A stretch of DNA of 64,000 bases, taken from NCBI GenBank assembly GCA_017795085.1, contig CP051246.1:2792514-2856513 (forward strand), read 5' to 3'. The DNA is from Salegentibacter sp. (GTDB lineage: Bacteria > Bacteroidota > Bacteroidia > Flavobacteriales > Flavobacteriaceae). Below, piece after piece: positions 37,883-48,043 of this stretch. Position 1 is the first letter of the stretch. Each line of letters opens with the position of its first letter. Under the pieces are notes generated by a model that saw only the letters and a list, made by a program, of their open reading frames with translations, searched no databases and was not told the origin of the DNA. The translations under genes and the position numbers were made by a program.

Positions 37883-37901
37883 TTGCCAAAATATAGAAAC
37901 T

Positions 37902-39761
37902 ATGAGAATTATAAAATATTTAAAATACATCGTTACTGTGGTTAGCGTATGTATCACTATTTCCTGTTCAGATTATCTGGATAAGGAACCAGAAGATCAA
38001 CTCACCCTTAACAAGGTATTTAATGATAAAACACGTACAGAAGATTGGTTAGCAGGTATATATTCTAGTATTCCTGATCCTTACTGGGGTACACTTCGAC
38101 ATATTGGTTATGATGCTTTAGGAGATGATATGGCCCCTTCTACAGGTTGGGAACAGTTTGGTTGGAATGTAATAGCTAAACAGACAGGAAATTGGAGTCC
38201 TTCTTCACCTTGGGATAGTAATTACTGGGATTTATTACCAAAAAGAATCAGATCTGCATATATTTTTATAGAAAATGTAAAACCCTTACCGGGTCAACAA
38301 GTTACCGCAGAAGATGCAGAAACCATGAAAAATGAGGCAAGATTTCTTATTGCCTATTATTACTGGCTACTTTTGGAGGCATATGGTCCAGTACCATTTA
38401 CTCCAGATATTCTTACGGCTGATGAAGATTTATTAATGGAGAGAAGACCATTTGATGAGACTGTTGCCTGGATAGATCAGGAATTGAAAGATTTATCAGA
38501 GGTATTACCCGCAGAATACTCGGATGATTCAAAATTTGGTCGAGCCACTTCTATAATGGCGTTGGCTGTTAGAGCTCGTATGTTATTGTTTGCCGCCAGT
38601 CCTCTGGTAAATGGAAATCAAGATTATTCTGATTTTACTAATAGTTTAGGAGAACAATTATTTAATTCTACTTATAACCCCGGAAAATGGGTGAAAGCAA
38701 AAGATGCTAATAAAGAATTAATTGAAGCCGCTCACCAGGCAGGTCATAAATTATACTACGAATACAATGACGATGGTTCAATTGATCCGTTTCTTTCATA
38801 TCAGAATATGATGTTTAAACGTGCTAATGATGGTAATACTGAAATACTTTTTGCACGACCACAAACAAATCATTGGGAATATGACAAACATGCCCAACCT
38901 CGAGGAACTGGAGGAAACGGAGGTTTAGGTATAACTCAATCATTAGTTGATGCATTTTTCATGGAGAATGGTTTGCCTATAGACGATCCTAATTCTGGGT
39001 ATGTTGAAAAGGGATTCTCTGAAAATTCTGAATATAGGAATACAAACTGGATTGAAGTCCAAGGGGATCAGCCTGGTAAGGAAGGCCAAGTTACTCTACC
39101 AAATACTTATAACATGTATACCCATCGTGAACCTCGGTTCTATATTTCCGTTCTGTATAACGGCGCCTGGTACAGACGAGAAAATCGAACAACTCGTTTT
39201 ATGTTGAATGAGTGGGATGGAGGACCTACTCATGATGCTCCACAAAACGGGTATCTAGCTCGAAAGAAAGTTCATCCAGACCATGATCCTAGAAATGGAA
39301 CTAATCCATATAGACCCGGAATTTTATACAGATTAGGAGAAGCGTATTTAAATTATGCCGAAGCACTAAATGAAGTAGACCCCGGTAACCCGGAAATATT
39401 AGAATACATAAATTTAATAAGAGAAAGAGCGGGAATCCCAGATTTACAAACTGGTTTAAGCCAGTCTGAAATGAGGGAGGCCATTCGTCGTGAAAGAAGG
39501 GTAGAACTGAATTGTGAGGCAGGAATACGCTACAATGATATAAGACGCTGGAAAATTGGAGAAGAAACCTTAGACAGAGAATTCTGGGGAATGAATTTTT
39601 ACGGATCTGAATATTGTGATGACCAGGGCAATCCAGATTGCTTTTTTGTAAAAACTGTATATCAAGATCGTAGTTTCTCTAAAAAGAACTATTGGGTACC
39701 AATTCATCAAACTGAAATTGATATTAATCCTGACTTAGTTCAAAACCCTTATTGGGATTAG
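37902..39761 (+). CDS. SusD/RagB-family glycan-binding lipoprotein
   Basis: A 619-residue SusD-like lipoprotein from the ATG at 37902. An in-frame ATG at 37869 overlaps the SusC end and would add 11 residues before the normal MRIIKYLKYIVT signal, so it is not used. The lipobox is ITISC (Cys 22), followed by SDYLDKEPED. Hallmarks are EARFLIAYYYWLLLEAYGPV, RARMLLFAASPLVNGNQDYS, YRLGEAYLNYAEALNEV, the RRERRVELNCEAGIRYNDIRR region and the C-terminal IHQTEIDINPDLVQNPYW. It is the partner of the STN-SusC and the last gene before a strong terminator. Some of its CxxxN-type extra segments near the C-terminus are unusual but not disruptive. Confidence 0.94.
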   Translation: MRIIKYLKYIVTVVSVCITISCSDYLDKEPEDQLTLNKVFNDKTRTEDWLAGIYSSIPDPYWGTLRHIGYDALGDDMAPSTGWEQFGWNVIAKQTGNWSPSSPWDSNYWDLLPKRIRSAYIFIENVKPLPGQQVTAEDAETMKNEARFLIAYYYWLLLEAYGPVPFTPDILTADEDLLMERRPFDETVAWIDQELKDLSEVLPAEYSDDSKFGRATSIMALAVRARMLLFAASPLVNGNQDYSDFTNSLGEQLFNSTYNPGKWVKAKDANKELIEAAHQAGHKLYYEYNDDGSIDPFLSYQNMMFKRANDGNTEILFARPQTNHWEYDKHAQPRGTGGNGGLGITQSLVDAFFMENGLPIDDPNSGYVEKGFSENSEYRNTNWIEVQGDQPGKEGQVTLPNTYNMYTHREPRFYISVLYNGAWYRRENRTTRFMLNEWDGGPTHDAPQNGYLARKKVHPDHDPRNGTNPYRPGILYRLGEAYLNYAEALNEVDPGNPEILEYINLIRERAGIPDLQTGLSQSEMREAIRRERRVELNCEAGIRYNDIRRWKIGEETLDREFWGMNFYGSEYCDDQGNPDCFFVKTVYQDRSFSKKNYWVPIHQTEIDINPDLVQNPYWD

Positions 39762-39800
39762 ATAAAAGAATATCCCTTAAAATACAGAAATGATTAAAAT

Positions 39801-39828
39801 AACAGGGGGCATCCCCTGTTATTTTTTT
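39801..39828 (+). terminator. Rho-independent terminator of the sigma-regulated SusC/D operon
   Basis: AACAGGGG (39801-39808) and CCCCTGTT (39813-39820) form a perfect 8-bp stem with a GCAT loop, followed by ATTTTTTT. It starts 40 bases after the SusD stop and is a textbook intrinsic terminator. Confidence 0.88.
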
Positions 39829-39829
39829 G

Positions 39830-40288
39830 TTTAATTTTAATTTTTGCTTAGTAAGGATATAGTGGATTTATTCAGTTATGTATATTCAAAGGCAGTGATA
39901 AACTCAGTGGGTTTTATGAACAACTGAAAAATACTCTATTGAAAAAATCTTGATGTCCCTTTGGATTATTTATAAAATCAAAAGTCCGACAACCCTATTT
40001 ACTCGCATCGTAAAAAGATACTTCCTTTAATCCGATTTTCTTAGGAATACACAAATATGGCCGACATCATAGAAACGTTACTGTATCGCTTTACGTAAAA
40101 AAGAATGAGCAATAGTAATACCGAAGAGCAGGTTACTTGAGAAGTTTCAAAAAAAGAATCAACACCTATTAACAGGATCAGCATTTTAAACACATTTAAC
40201 TAATTATGAAAAATTAAAAAACACTATCCTAAGAAGATAATCCAAGTCCTTATTATTTTAACTTTAAAAATTTAAAGTGATAGTTTAT
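39830..40288. other. Gene-free region between converging operons
   Basis: About 460 bases between the terminator and the end of the minus-strand GH97 gene. I see no ORF, RNA gene or recognisable remnant on either strand. It is AT-rich with scattered short repeats only. Confidence 0.5.
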
Positions 40289-42253
40289 TTACAATGTCTC
40301 AATAACAGCCGTCCAACCACCATTCCTAACCATTTTAATTTCAAGGCTTTCCATCGAGCTTACTTCATCTTCAACTTTTCTATAGTCCATAGCCTGCCTT
40401 CCAGCATTTATTCCATCTTCAAATGAAGTTAATTTATACTTTTTATCATCTTTTAGAAAATCCAGCGAAATTTCAAAAACCCTTTCATCTTCGTTCCCGT
40501 TGGCCATTCCACCAAGAAACCATTTATCGTCTTTTCTTTTTGCCACAACAGCATATTCCCCGGTTTTGGCTTTTAAGGAAATAGTTTCATCCCAGGTAGT
40601 AGGAACGGAAGTTATAAATTCGGTGCATTCCTTTTCCCGATAATAGTTGGTAGGATTATCGGCCAACATTTGCAATCCGCTTTCAAAAATTACGAAAAGT
40701 GCCATTTGGTAGGCTCGGGTACCAACGCCGGCAGAATTGGGTCGCTGACTATGATAAACCTCGGGTTGCATACTAATCATAGCGCCAGGTGTATAATCCA
40801 TTGCCCCTACAGCATTTCTTATAAAAGGAAAATACACACTATTATTGGGAGTTGCCCTGCCCATTTGTTCCATTCCTAAAACGCCCTCGTAAGAAATTAC
40901 ATTAGGATAAGCCCGTTCGAGTCCTGCAGGTTTAAACGAACCGTGAAAATCTACGAACAATTCATTTTTTGCGGCTTCTTTGGCCACTCTTTCATAATAA
41001 TTAACCATCCACTGATCGCTACGATCCATAAAATCAATTTTGATTCCTGCAATCCCCCATTCTTTGAAAGTTTCAAAAAGATCGAAATTCTTCTCAACTG
41101 TTAGCCAGGTTAACCACAATACAATTTCCACATCTTTTTCCTTTCCATATTTGATTAATTTAAAAAGATCAATATCAGGATTCGGCTTATAGGGATCGGT
41201 AGTGGTTTCGGCCCAACCCTCATCCATAATAATATAAGGAATGCCAAAATCAGATGCAAAATCTATAAAGTGCATATAGGTTTCTTCATTAAATCCTGCT
41301 TTAAAATCTACACCATAAGGAGAAGCTCCATTCCACCATTCCCAACTTACCTGCCCGGGTTTTACCCAGGAGAAATCATTTTTTTCATCTTTCTCCCTCG
41401 CAAGTTTGTACGCCATGGTATTTTCTATTAAATCCCCATCTTCTTCAGCTATTACAAAAAATCGCCATGGAAAATTTCTATTCCCATCGGTTTTTGCTAT
41501 ATATTCTGCTTCTTTTAAAATCTTTACACTTCTATCCCCTTCATCTTCGTACTCTAAAGGATCTTTTGGAAATAAACCGCTAAGACTGTTATTTCCTCCT
41601 TTCAAGAACATCGCAGGATAATCGTATAAATCTGATTCTGAAATTAAAATTTGGTAATCATTTTCAGCCTCAATAAGTACCGGAAGCGTACTCATTTCAC
41701 TGTCTGAAGAAAGCTTCTCAGAATTCATATGAGAATAAGGATATTCATAGGAAGTTTTAAATGCTGGGGTTTGTTGTAAATGCAATAAATAATCAGGTTT
41801 GGTATTGATTTTAAATTCCTCCTTGAGGATTTCTAATTTTCCGACTTTTTTAGTAATAAACCTATAAGCAATCCCATCATTGAATGCTCTAAATTCGACA
41901 CTAAAACCGTTTTTAAATTCCAGTAATAAATTATTATAATGATTTGTAATCTTTGAAAACTTTAAGGGAACTTCAGGTTCTAAAATTTCATTGACTTCGT
42001 TGGTTTTCTTACTTTTTAACTTTGGATTCTCGCCCAGCACTTCGTCTTTAAGAATCATACTAAGGGTATTATTTTCCAATAAAACCTGATTCTCAGCAAA
42101 GATTGTGTAATTGATATCCTTGCCCAGTGCTATGGATACTTTTAAATTTTTATCAGGTGATTGTAATTCAAATTCCTGAGTCTGAGCTCTAAAACTTAAA
42201 ATAGCCAGAAAACCTAAAATATAAATGTGTTTTTTAAAATTAAGTGCTTTCAT
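40289..42253 (-). CDS. GH97 glycoside hydrolase, probably a retaining alpha-galactosidase-type member
   Basis: A 654-residue exported enzyme (signal about 1-26, ending AQTQ, no lipobox). An N-terminal beta-supersandwich (about 27-290; ELQSPDKNLKVSIALG; FRAFNDGIAYRF) precedes the (beta/alpha)8 barrel (about 300-560) with WEWWNGASPYGVDFKAG and IPYIIMDEGWAE, then a C-terminal beta domain. GH97 includes inverting alpha-glucosidases like SusB and retaining alpha-galactosidases or beta-L-arabinopyranosidases. Asp 407 in KIDFMDRSDQ and Glu 456 in ISYEGVLGMEQ match the nucleophile and acid/base pair of the retaining group. It is the last gene of the GH92-esterase-GH38-GH97 operon. Exact sugar specificity is open. 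Confidence 0.9.
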   Translation of the reverse strand: MKALNFKKHIYILGFLAILSFRAQTQEFELQSPDKNLKVSIALGKDINYTIFAENQVLLENNTLSMILKDEVLGENPKLKSKKTNEVNEILEPEVPLKFSKITNHYNNLLLEFKNGFSVEFRAFNDGIAYRFITKKVGKLEILKEEFKINTKPDYLLHLQQTPAFKTSYEYPYSHMNSEKLSSDSEMSTLPVLIEAENDYQILISESDLYDYPAMFLKGGNNSLSGLFPKDPLEYEDEGDRSVKILKEAEYIAKTDGNRNFPWRFFVIAEEDGDLIENTMAYKLAREKDEKNDFSWVKPGQVSWEWWNGASPYGVDFKAGFNEETYMHFIDFASDFGIPYIIMDEGWAETTTDPYKPNPDIDLFKLIKYGKEKDVEIVLWLTWLTVEKNFDLFETFKEWGIAGIKIDFMDRSDQWMVNYYERVAKEAAKNELFVDFHGSFKPAGLERAYPNVISYEGVLGMEQMGRATPNNSVYFPFIRNAVGAMDYTPGAMISMQPEVYHSQRPNSAGVGTRAYQMALFVIFESGLQMLADNPTNYYREKECTEFITSVPTTWDETISLKAKTGEYAVVAKRKDDKWFLGGMANGNEDERVFEISLDFLKDDKKYKLTSFEDGINAGRQAMDYRKVEDEVSSMESLEIKMVRNGGWTAVIETL

Positions 42254-42306
42254 ATCAAAATGTTGGTAGATTATATTTAGGTGATTTTTTATTTTTTCCT
42301 GGCAGA

Positions 42307-44820
42307 TTAATAGCTAATCTTTCCGGATAATTTAATTGTTTTAAAGCCAAATGGGGAAAGGCTTAATTTGATTCTGCTTTTTCCATGTATAGGCTTCCCT
42401 TCTACCTCTTCAATTACATCACCATTTAAGGCTACCAATGCTATTTTTTCAGGGTTAAAATGAAAATCTATTTCTCCCTCCCCTGCATGTTCCGAAGCAT
42501 TAAAAACACGTAAAAAAAGTGTGTTATTTTCTTCATACACTGAAGTCAGGGCCCAATTTTTATTCTTTAGTGAAGCCCATGTTTTCTTTTCTCGTGAAGG
42601 TTGTTTTGAAATATTTACAACTTTTAAAGGTTCCTTATAACGATCATTTTCGTGCCAAATTCCCGCAGTTTCCCAATTATCTTTATGTGGAATAAGAGCA
42701 TAATTTACTTCAGTGGTTCCCTCTATACTATGGTTTCTTCCCCAAAGTCCTTCTCCCGAATACTGAATATTCAGGGCCAATGGAAAATCTTTAGCATGGG
42801 CATAAGTGGTAGTATGATCTGTGAAAAGTGCAAGTCCGTAATCTTGGTTTCCATCGGTAACATCAACCCAATCTAAAATAATATTATTTTTTATGGAGTC
42901 CCAGGAGTCATAAAAAGTATTTTCAAGGCCGCTCTCCATAACATCGAAAGCAGCATTTTTAAATATCCGCTGATTTTGCAGGTTTAATGGAAAATAATTT
43001 AACAATTTAAATTTATCGTTATAAAATGCTTTTCTCAGATTACTCGAGTTAGAGCCGGTTTTTTCACCAATTTCAATATTTTTACCCCATGTTATCTGAA
43101 GCTTAAAATCGATACGGGATTCCCCCTCTGTTAAGGTAATAATTTGATGCACCGGCGTATCCAATAACCATGTATTAATTTTAAATCTAATACGATGTGG
43201 GCCCTTTTCAAGGATTTCAAAAGATGCTTTTTTCTCAAGATTGGTCCGGAAACCATTATTATTAGAAAAAAAGCCTTTCAATGCATTGAATTTTGTTTCC
43301 GTCTGCGGGCTAATAAATTCTTTATTCTCAAATTTTTTAGCTTTTAAGCTTTCAATACTACCATTTTCACCATCTATCACTATTTTATAAATATCTGTTT
43401 CCAATAGATAATTACCGGAATCCATTCGTTGGATTGAAGCTTGTTCTTTTGAAGTATTTTCCCCTTTTTTAATTTCAAACACCTTATACCCATATGCGGG
43501 AATATCGGCTTTAAATAAAATTTCTTTCTGTTTATTAACCTGTGACTGAACCGAAACTTTATTACCTTCATTATCTAAAACAATTGTTTCTGAAGGAGAA
43601 AAAGTCTCCGGTAATTCTACTTCTACAAACTCACTACGCGCTCTTCCAAGTGTATTGTAAACTTTCACATAAGAAGTTGGTGTTGCTTCTTCCTTTATCA
43701 CATTATTACTAATATTATTCGAAATTTTAGTCCATTTCTTTACTTTTTCAGCCCAGGTCTTATCTTCAATCGTGTTGTATGGTACAATCCAGCAATCGTG
43801 ATGCTGGGCAAGTAGCAGGTTTTTCCAGGCTTCGTCAAGAGCTTCAGAAGGAAATTCTTTTTCATTTCCTAACATATGCATAGAAGCTATTTTTTCAGCC
43901 TGAATAATTCTATTTTCGGCATCACGGACTTGTTGTGCTATTTTTTGTAAAACCTGGCTTCCCCAAACCAAACTTACTTTTATATCTTCCTGATTCAGTT
44001 TCCAGGAAGTTATATTTTCCTGATTAGCTATGTTCTCAAAATAATTACGCCAGGTAGTGTAAATACTCGGTTTATAAAAATCACCTTTTAACCATGGACC
44101 ATTTTTCCAGCCGGCATCCTGTAAACACATTCCCACCGGATTGTCTACCCCATAATCAAATGCAGCTTGAATGTAAGTGGAGGAATTTGCATTTGCTATT
44201 GTTTCCCAGGTAGACCCGGGTTTCAGCTTTTCAAATTCATAACGAGGTACTGTTAGAATTTTAGTTCCATCAGGTCCTATCCAGTTCACCAGCTCTCCCC
44301 CTTTAGCACTTGTATAGCCGCCCCAACATGTATTCGGATTCTTTAAAGAAGCATATTTTATCTCAAAAGAATTTAAGATTTGCGGTAAAGCACTTGTAAA
44401 ACAGGGTTCTTCGGAAGAATAAGTAATAAATTCCAATCCAGGAAAATGACTTCTTAGTTTTTTCATTCCGTAAGAAAACTGTCTAATCACACTTTCTCCG
44501 GATGTATTAAAAAAGTAGCTCTGGGCATAGGTAGGATTTACATATTCTACTCTGCCTCCCCCAGATTGCTCTGTAAGCATTTTTCTCATTCTGTGATATG
44601 AATCGGTATCTATTTGTTTAACACGATCCCAGGTATCCGGTTCAATTTCCAGGTTCATGCTCCAGTTAGGATGTTCTTCAAGTATAGACAACATATATTC
44701 AGTATAACCTTTTGGATAATGCCCCCAAACACCTCCATGAAAACCATCTACAAAATAAGCATCCTGAGCAAAAAGGCTACACTGACTTAAAATTAAGATA
44801 ACTAGTAAAGAATATTTCAT
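42307..44820 (-). CDS. Divergent GH38-like (alpha-mannosidase-related) exported protein
   Basis: About 837 residues from the ATG at 44820. A TTG at 44859 is rejected because MKYSLLVILILSQCSLFAQ is a normal signal peptide. The three-part GH38 layout is visible: an N-terminal barrel (about 20-300), a helical middle domain with LLLAQHHDCWIVPYNTIEDK (about 355-375), and beta-sandwich C-terminal domains. The metal- and nucleophile-bearing motifs differ from classical GH38. The usual HxDxxW near the start is VDGFHGGVWGHYP, and the DxFGH-type nucleophile block appears as TYSSEEPCFTSALPQIL. It therefore belongs to a separate GH38-related clade and may act on a different sugar or by an altered site. 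It lies between the esterase and GH97 genes. Confidence 0.78.
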   Translation of the reverse strand: MKYSLLVILILSQCSLFAQDAYFVDGFHGGVWGHYPKGYTEYMLSILEEHPNWSMNLEIEPDTWDRVKQIDTDSYHRMRKMLTEQSGGGRVEYVNPTYAQSYFFNTSGESVIRQFSYGMKKLRSHFPGLEFITYSSEEPCFTSALPQILNSFEIKYASLKNPNTCWGGYTSAKGGELVNWIGPDGTKILTVPRYEFEKLKPGSTWETIANANSSTYIQAAFDYGVDNPVGMCLQDAGWKNGPWLKGDFYKPSIYTTWRNYFENIANQENITSWKLNQEDIKVSLVWGSQVLQKIAQQVRDAENRIIQAEKIASMHMLGNEKEFPSEALDEAWKNLLLAQHHDCWIVPYNTIEDKTWAEKVKKWTKISNNISNNVIKEEATPTSYVKVYNTLGRARSEFVEVELPETFSPSETIVLDNEGNKVSVQSQVNKQKEILFKADIPAYGYKVFEIKKGENTSKEQASIQRMDSGNYLLETDIYKIVIDGENGSIESLKAKKFENKEFISPQTETKFNALKGFFSNNNGFRTNLEKKASFEILEKGPHRIRFKINTWLLDTPVHQIITLTEGESRIDFKLQITWGKNIEIGEKTGSNSSNLRKAFYNDKFKLLNYFPLNLQNQRIFKNAAFDVMESGLENTFYDSWDSIKNNIILDWVDVTDGNQDYGLALFTDHTTTYAHAKDFPLALNIQYSGEGLWGRNHSIEGTTEVNYALIPHKDNWETAGIWHENDRYKEPLKVVNISKQPSREKKTWASLKNKNWALTSVYEENNTLFLRVFNASEHAGEGEIDFHFNPEKIALVALNGDVIEEVEGKPIHGKSRIKLSLSPFGFKTIKLSGKISY

Positions 44821-44890
44821 AAAATTAAGTTCAGTTACCAGGTATTCTTTATTTTCCAACTTAGGAAATAATCTTCTACGCTATTTATTT

Positions 44891-45703
44891 TTACTTAGAT
44901 ACATTTCTTTTCACAAAATCCACCAACAAAGGAAATGCAGGTTGTGCCATACCGTGCCCATAACCATCCATTTCATAAATTTTGATATTTTCCTGTCCGT
45001 TTATTTTCATCATTCGGTAGAAATAGGCGTTTTCTTCGTACCGGCCAAGCATTTCCAATTCGCGGTCTCCGGTAATAAGCAAAGTTGGTGGTGCATCGCC
45101 CCGAACGTGGTACAATGGCGCCCACTCATCTATAATGGGTTGCTCTCCGGGAATTCCCTGTTCCTTTCTAATTGTAAAATGGGTAATGGTATGGCCGCTA
45201 AAAGGAATTAAACCTGCCACATCGTTTGCATTTATATCGTATTCCTTCAGAAATGATTTATTCATCACACTCATTAAAGCCAAGTAACCACCAGCCGAAT
45301 GCCCTGAAACAAAGATTTGATTTACATCTCCGTTATATTTATCAATGTTTTTAAATACCCAGGCCAGTGCCCCCGCAGCATCTTTTACGCTGGTTTCGGC
45401 TTTTACCTGAGGTGAAAGCCGGTAACCTACACCTACTACACAAAATCCTTTTTCTTTTAATGCTTCGGGCACTTCTTTTTGACCACCGGTGAGTCCGCCA
45501 CCGTGAAACCAAACAATTACAGGAACTTGCTTATCGGTATCAGGATAATGAATATCCAAAAGACACTTCTCTTTTTGATATTCAGAAGTTTTCTCTTTTA
45601 AACTTTCATGATAAGAAATATCATTTTTGATCTTATAAGTTGCTTCCTGGGCATTTAACCATACAGGCAATAAAATCAATAATAAATGGAATACTGTTCT
45701 CAT
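44891..45703 (-). CDS. Exported alpha/beta-hydrolase, probable carbohydrate esterase
   Basis: A 270-residue secreted hydrolase (signal about 1-18, ending VWLNA, no lipobox). It has the hormone-sensitive-lipase/BD-FAE-like layout: oxyanion HGGG at 67-70, nucleophile Ser 136 in GHSAGG, Asp 213 in TGDRE and His 250 in GYGHGM, so the catalytic triad is complete. The substrate is likely a small ester such as acetyl or feruloyl groups on a glycan, which would have to be removed before GH38/GH92/GH97 trimming. It lies between GH92 (32 bases upstream) and GH38 in one minus-strand operon. Peptidase S9-type activity is less likely given the small size. Confidence 0.85.
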   Translation of the reverse strand: MRTVFHLLLILLPVWLNAQEATYKIKNDISYHESLKEKTSEYQKEKCLLDIHYPDTDKQVPVIVWFHGGGLTGGQKEVPEALKEKGFCVVGVGYRLSPQVKAETSVKDAAGALAWVFKNIDKYNGDVNQIFVSGHSAGGYLALMSVMNKSFLKEYDINANDVAGLIPFSGHTITHFTIRKEQGIPGEQPIIDEWAPLYHVRGDAPPTLLITGDRELEMLGRYEENAYFYRMMKINGQENIKIYEMDGYGHGMAQPAFPLLVDFVKRNVSK

Positions 45704-45735
45704 AAGGTGATATATTATAATTCTTTATCTCTTTT

Positions 45736-47934
45736 TTATTCGGTTATAAGCTCAACTTCTCCCCCATTTTTAAATAAATCGTGGGAAATAAAATAACCCT
45801 CTGATTCCTCACCATTAACTCTAATTTCCTTGAGATTTCTCCCGGAATTTGGCTTCGCAATAGTTAAGGCTTTGCCATTAGGTAAGTTCCATTTTACTTC
45901 ATCAAAAATAGGCACGGTAACCAAATATTCGGGATCAGCCGGAGATAATGGATAAATCCCCATTGCTAAAAACACATACCAGGAAGACATTTCCCCGGCA
46001 TCATCCATTCCTGAAAGTGCCAAACCGTCTTCTCCAATACCGTAAAAATCTTCAAGAATTTCATCAATAATTTCCTGAGATTTTTCCGGTTTATCGACAA
46101 AATAATAAGAAAAAGCTGCTTCGTGATCGGGTTGATTACCGTGGGAATATTGACCGATAAAACTGGCAACGTTTCGTGCGATATGATCAGGATTCCAAGG
46201 AACTGTAAAAAGAGAATCTAACTTTTCTTCAAATTTATCTTTTCCACCATACAGTTTCACTAATTCAGGCATATCATGTGGTGCGAAAAAAGAAACTTGC
46301 CACGCATTGGCTTCGCGGTACATATATTCGTAATAAGGGTGTTCGGTATCAAACGGGCTGATCCAGTCGCCGTTTTCCAGCCTGCCACGCATAAAATTGG
46401 TAGAAGTATCAAATACGTTTTTATAGTTTTTTGAACGATTCATCAAATCCTTATACTTTTTCTCATCTTCCAATTCTTTAGCCAGTTGTGCCAGAGAATA
46501 ATCATCATAGGCATATTCTAAAGTTTTAGAAACCCCCGCCCTGGCTTTTGTTTCCACTTTTGGGTCTTTAACATCAGGATCAGAAATAAAACCTTTTTCC
46601 ATATATTCCTCAATATAATGTCTTGGCCCTTCTTTCTTATATGCATTATTTAGCAAAAGGTCATAAACCTTTTCTACATCAAAGTTAGTATTCCCACGTA
46701 AATACGTACCGGCAACAAAAGCAGCACCATGGTCACCGTGAAAAAAAGTAGGTATAAAACCGGTATTTTCCCCCTTATCAATCAATGATTTTATCACATC
46801 TGTAGTCACTTCTGGTGAAACCAGGCTTAACAGCACGAGTTTATTTCTATAAGTATCCCAAAAGGAAGGATTGGTGTAATAATTAAAATCTTTTTTCTGA
46901 ATTTCGCCTTTAACATCTTTAAACTCACCGTTTGCGTCGCTGCGTAAAGCTGGCCAGAGAAATGAACGGTAAAACGAAGAATAAAATAGTTCGTTTTGCT
47001 TTTCATTTCCTCCTGAAACTTCAATGGTAGAAAGCAATTTTTCCCAGGTTTTATTGGCATTTTCTTTAATGCTTTCAAAATCAGCATTACCGATTTCTTT
47101 TTTAAGGTTTTCAGCTGCATTTTCTACACTCACATAAGATAAGCCTATTTTTAGTGAAACAAGCTCATCACCATCTTGCAATTTCAGGATAGCATAGCCG
47201 TCCCTTTCACCCATTTTTTTTACATTCAGTTCTTTTATATTCACATTGGTTTCTGCGTAAAAATGAACCTTATCTCCTCCTACGCGTTGGAATCCCGAAA
47301 TGATGTTTTCACCTTCTTGCTCTATTTCCCAGTCAGAAACACCATTATTTGCTTTGGCCAGATCAAAAAGTATTTTCCGATCCATATTATTGTCATAGCT
47401 ATATTCATGCATTCCGGCCCGTAATGTTGAAGTTAGGCGAACATTTACTTCGTAATCATCAAGATAAACTTCATAATATCCAGGAGATGCCGATTCTTTC
47501 TCTTTAGAAAAAGAAGATTTAAATGGCGCCTCGACATTTCCTGAAACCGGAAGAACAGGAATATTACATAAATTCCAGTGTCCCTTATTGGTATGGGTGA
47601 AACCAAGTATTTCTGTGTCCTCATATTCATAACCTGCACCGCTGCCATATTCGGTTATTGGACTTAATTGAACCATTGCATTAGGCAAAGAAGAACCGGG
47701 GAAAACCAGTCCTGCCCAAACCCGCCAACCTTCGGGTGGAGTATAGCCAATATAATCAGGATCGGTTAATGGCGCCGTTCCAATAAATGGATTTACAAAA
47801 CTTGTATACGACGCTTTATTTTCCTGATTTTCTTTTTTCTCTCCCCCTTCTTTATTAGCACAAGAGACGAAAAAAATGATTCCAACACCTAGAAAGACAG
47901 CTTTTTTAAGTGAATTGATACTTACTTGAAACAT
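45736..47934 (-). CDS. GH92 alpha-mannosidase lipoprotein
   Basis: A 732-residue GH92 enzyme. The lipoprotein signal ends FFVSC (Cys 25), followed by ANKEGGEKKE, a lysine-rich tail suggesting periplasmic anchoring. The N-terminal beta-sandwich begins YTSFVNPFIGTAPLTDPDYI and includes GFTHTNKGHWNLCNIP, a GHWNLC segment in place of the more common GTGCP-type loop. The helical domain has FWDTYRNKLVLLSLV (about 340), EANAWQVSFFAPHDM (about 540) and the signature GMDDAGEMSSWYVFLAMGIYPL (about 638-659). It is the first gene of the GH92-esterase-GH38-GH97 operon, preceded by a LacI-type operator and then the LacI gene. Exo-alpha-mannosidase activity is expected; the linkage is unknown. Confidence 0.92.
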   Translation of the reverse strand: MFQVSINSLKKAVFLGVGIIFFVSCANKEGGEKKENQENKASYTSFVNPFIGTAPLTDPDYIGYTPPEGWRVWAGLVFPGSSLPNAMVQLSPITEYGSGAGYEYEDTEILGFTHTNKGHWNLCNIPVLPVSGNVEAPFKSSFSKEKESASPGYYEVYLDDYEVNVRLTSTLRAGMHEYSYDNNMDRKILFDLAKANNGVSDWEIEQEGENIISGFQRVGGDKVHFYAETNVNIKELNVKKMGERDGYAILKLQDGDELVSLKIGLSYVSVENAAENLKKEIGNADFESIKENANKTWEKLLSTIEVSGGNEKQNELFYSSFYRSFLWPALRSDANGEFKDVKGEIQKKDFNYYTNPSFWDTYRNKLVLLSLVSPEVTTDVIKSLIDKGENTGFIPTFFHGDHGAAFVAGTYLRGNTNFDVEKVYDLLLNNAYKKEGPRHYIEEYMEKGFISDPDVKDPKVETKARAGVSKTLEYAYDDYSLAQLAKELEDEKKYKDLMNRSKNYKNVFDTSTNFMRGRLENGDWISPFDTEHPYYEYMYREANAWQVSFFAPHDMPELVKLYGGKDKFEEKLDSLFTVPWNPDHIARNVASFIGQYSHGNQPDHEAAFSYYFVDKPEKSQEIIDEILEDFYGIGEDGLALSGMDDAGEMSSWYVFLAMGIYPLSPADPEYLVTVPIFDEVKWNLPNGKALTIAKPNSGRNLKEIRVNGEESEGYFISHDLFKNGGEVELITE

Positions 47935-48043
47935 TTTATATAGTTACTGATTAAAAATTTTAATTTATAAGGCTTCTTCTGCTTTTAAAAAAGCTACAGC
48001 TTTATGGCTTCTCCTGTTTAACAATTTCTACTCAGACAAACAC

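Noticed and set aside
39830..40288. Searched for a small RNA or gene remnant
   Set aside because: No stable structure beyond the terminator at 39801 and no coding signal on either strand.
46827..47120. 97-residue minus-strand ORF within the GH92 gene
   Set aside because: Alternative frame of an intact GH92 gene whose own frame shows all family motifs.
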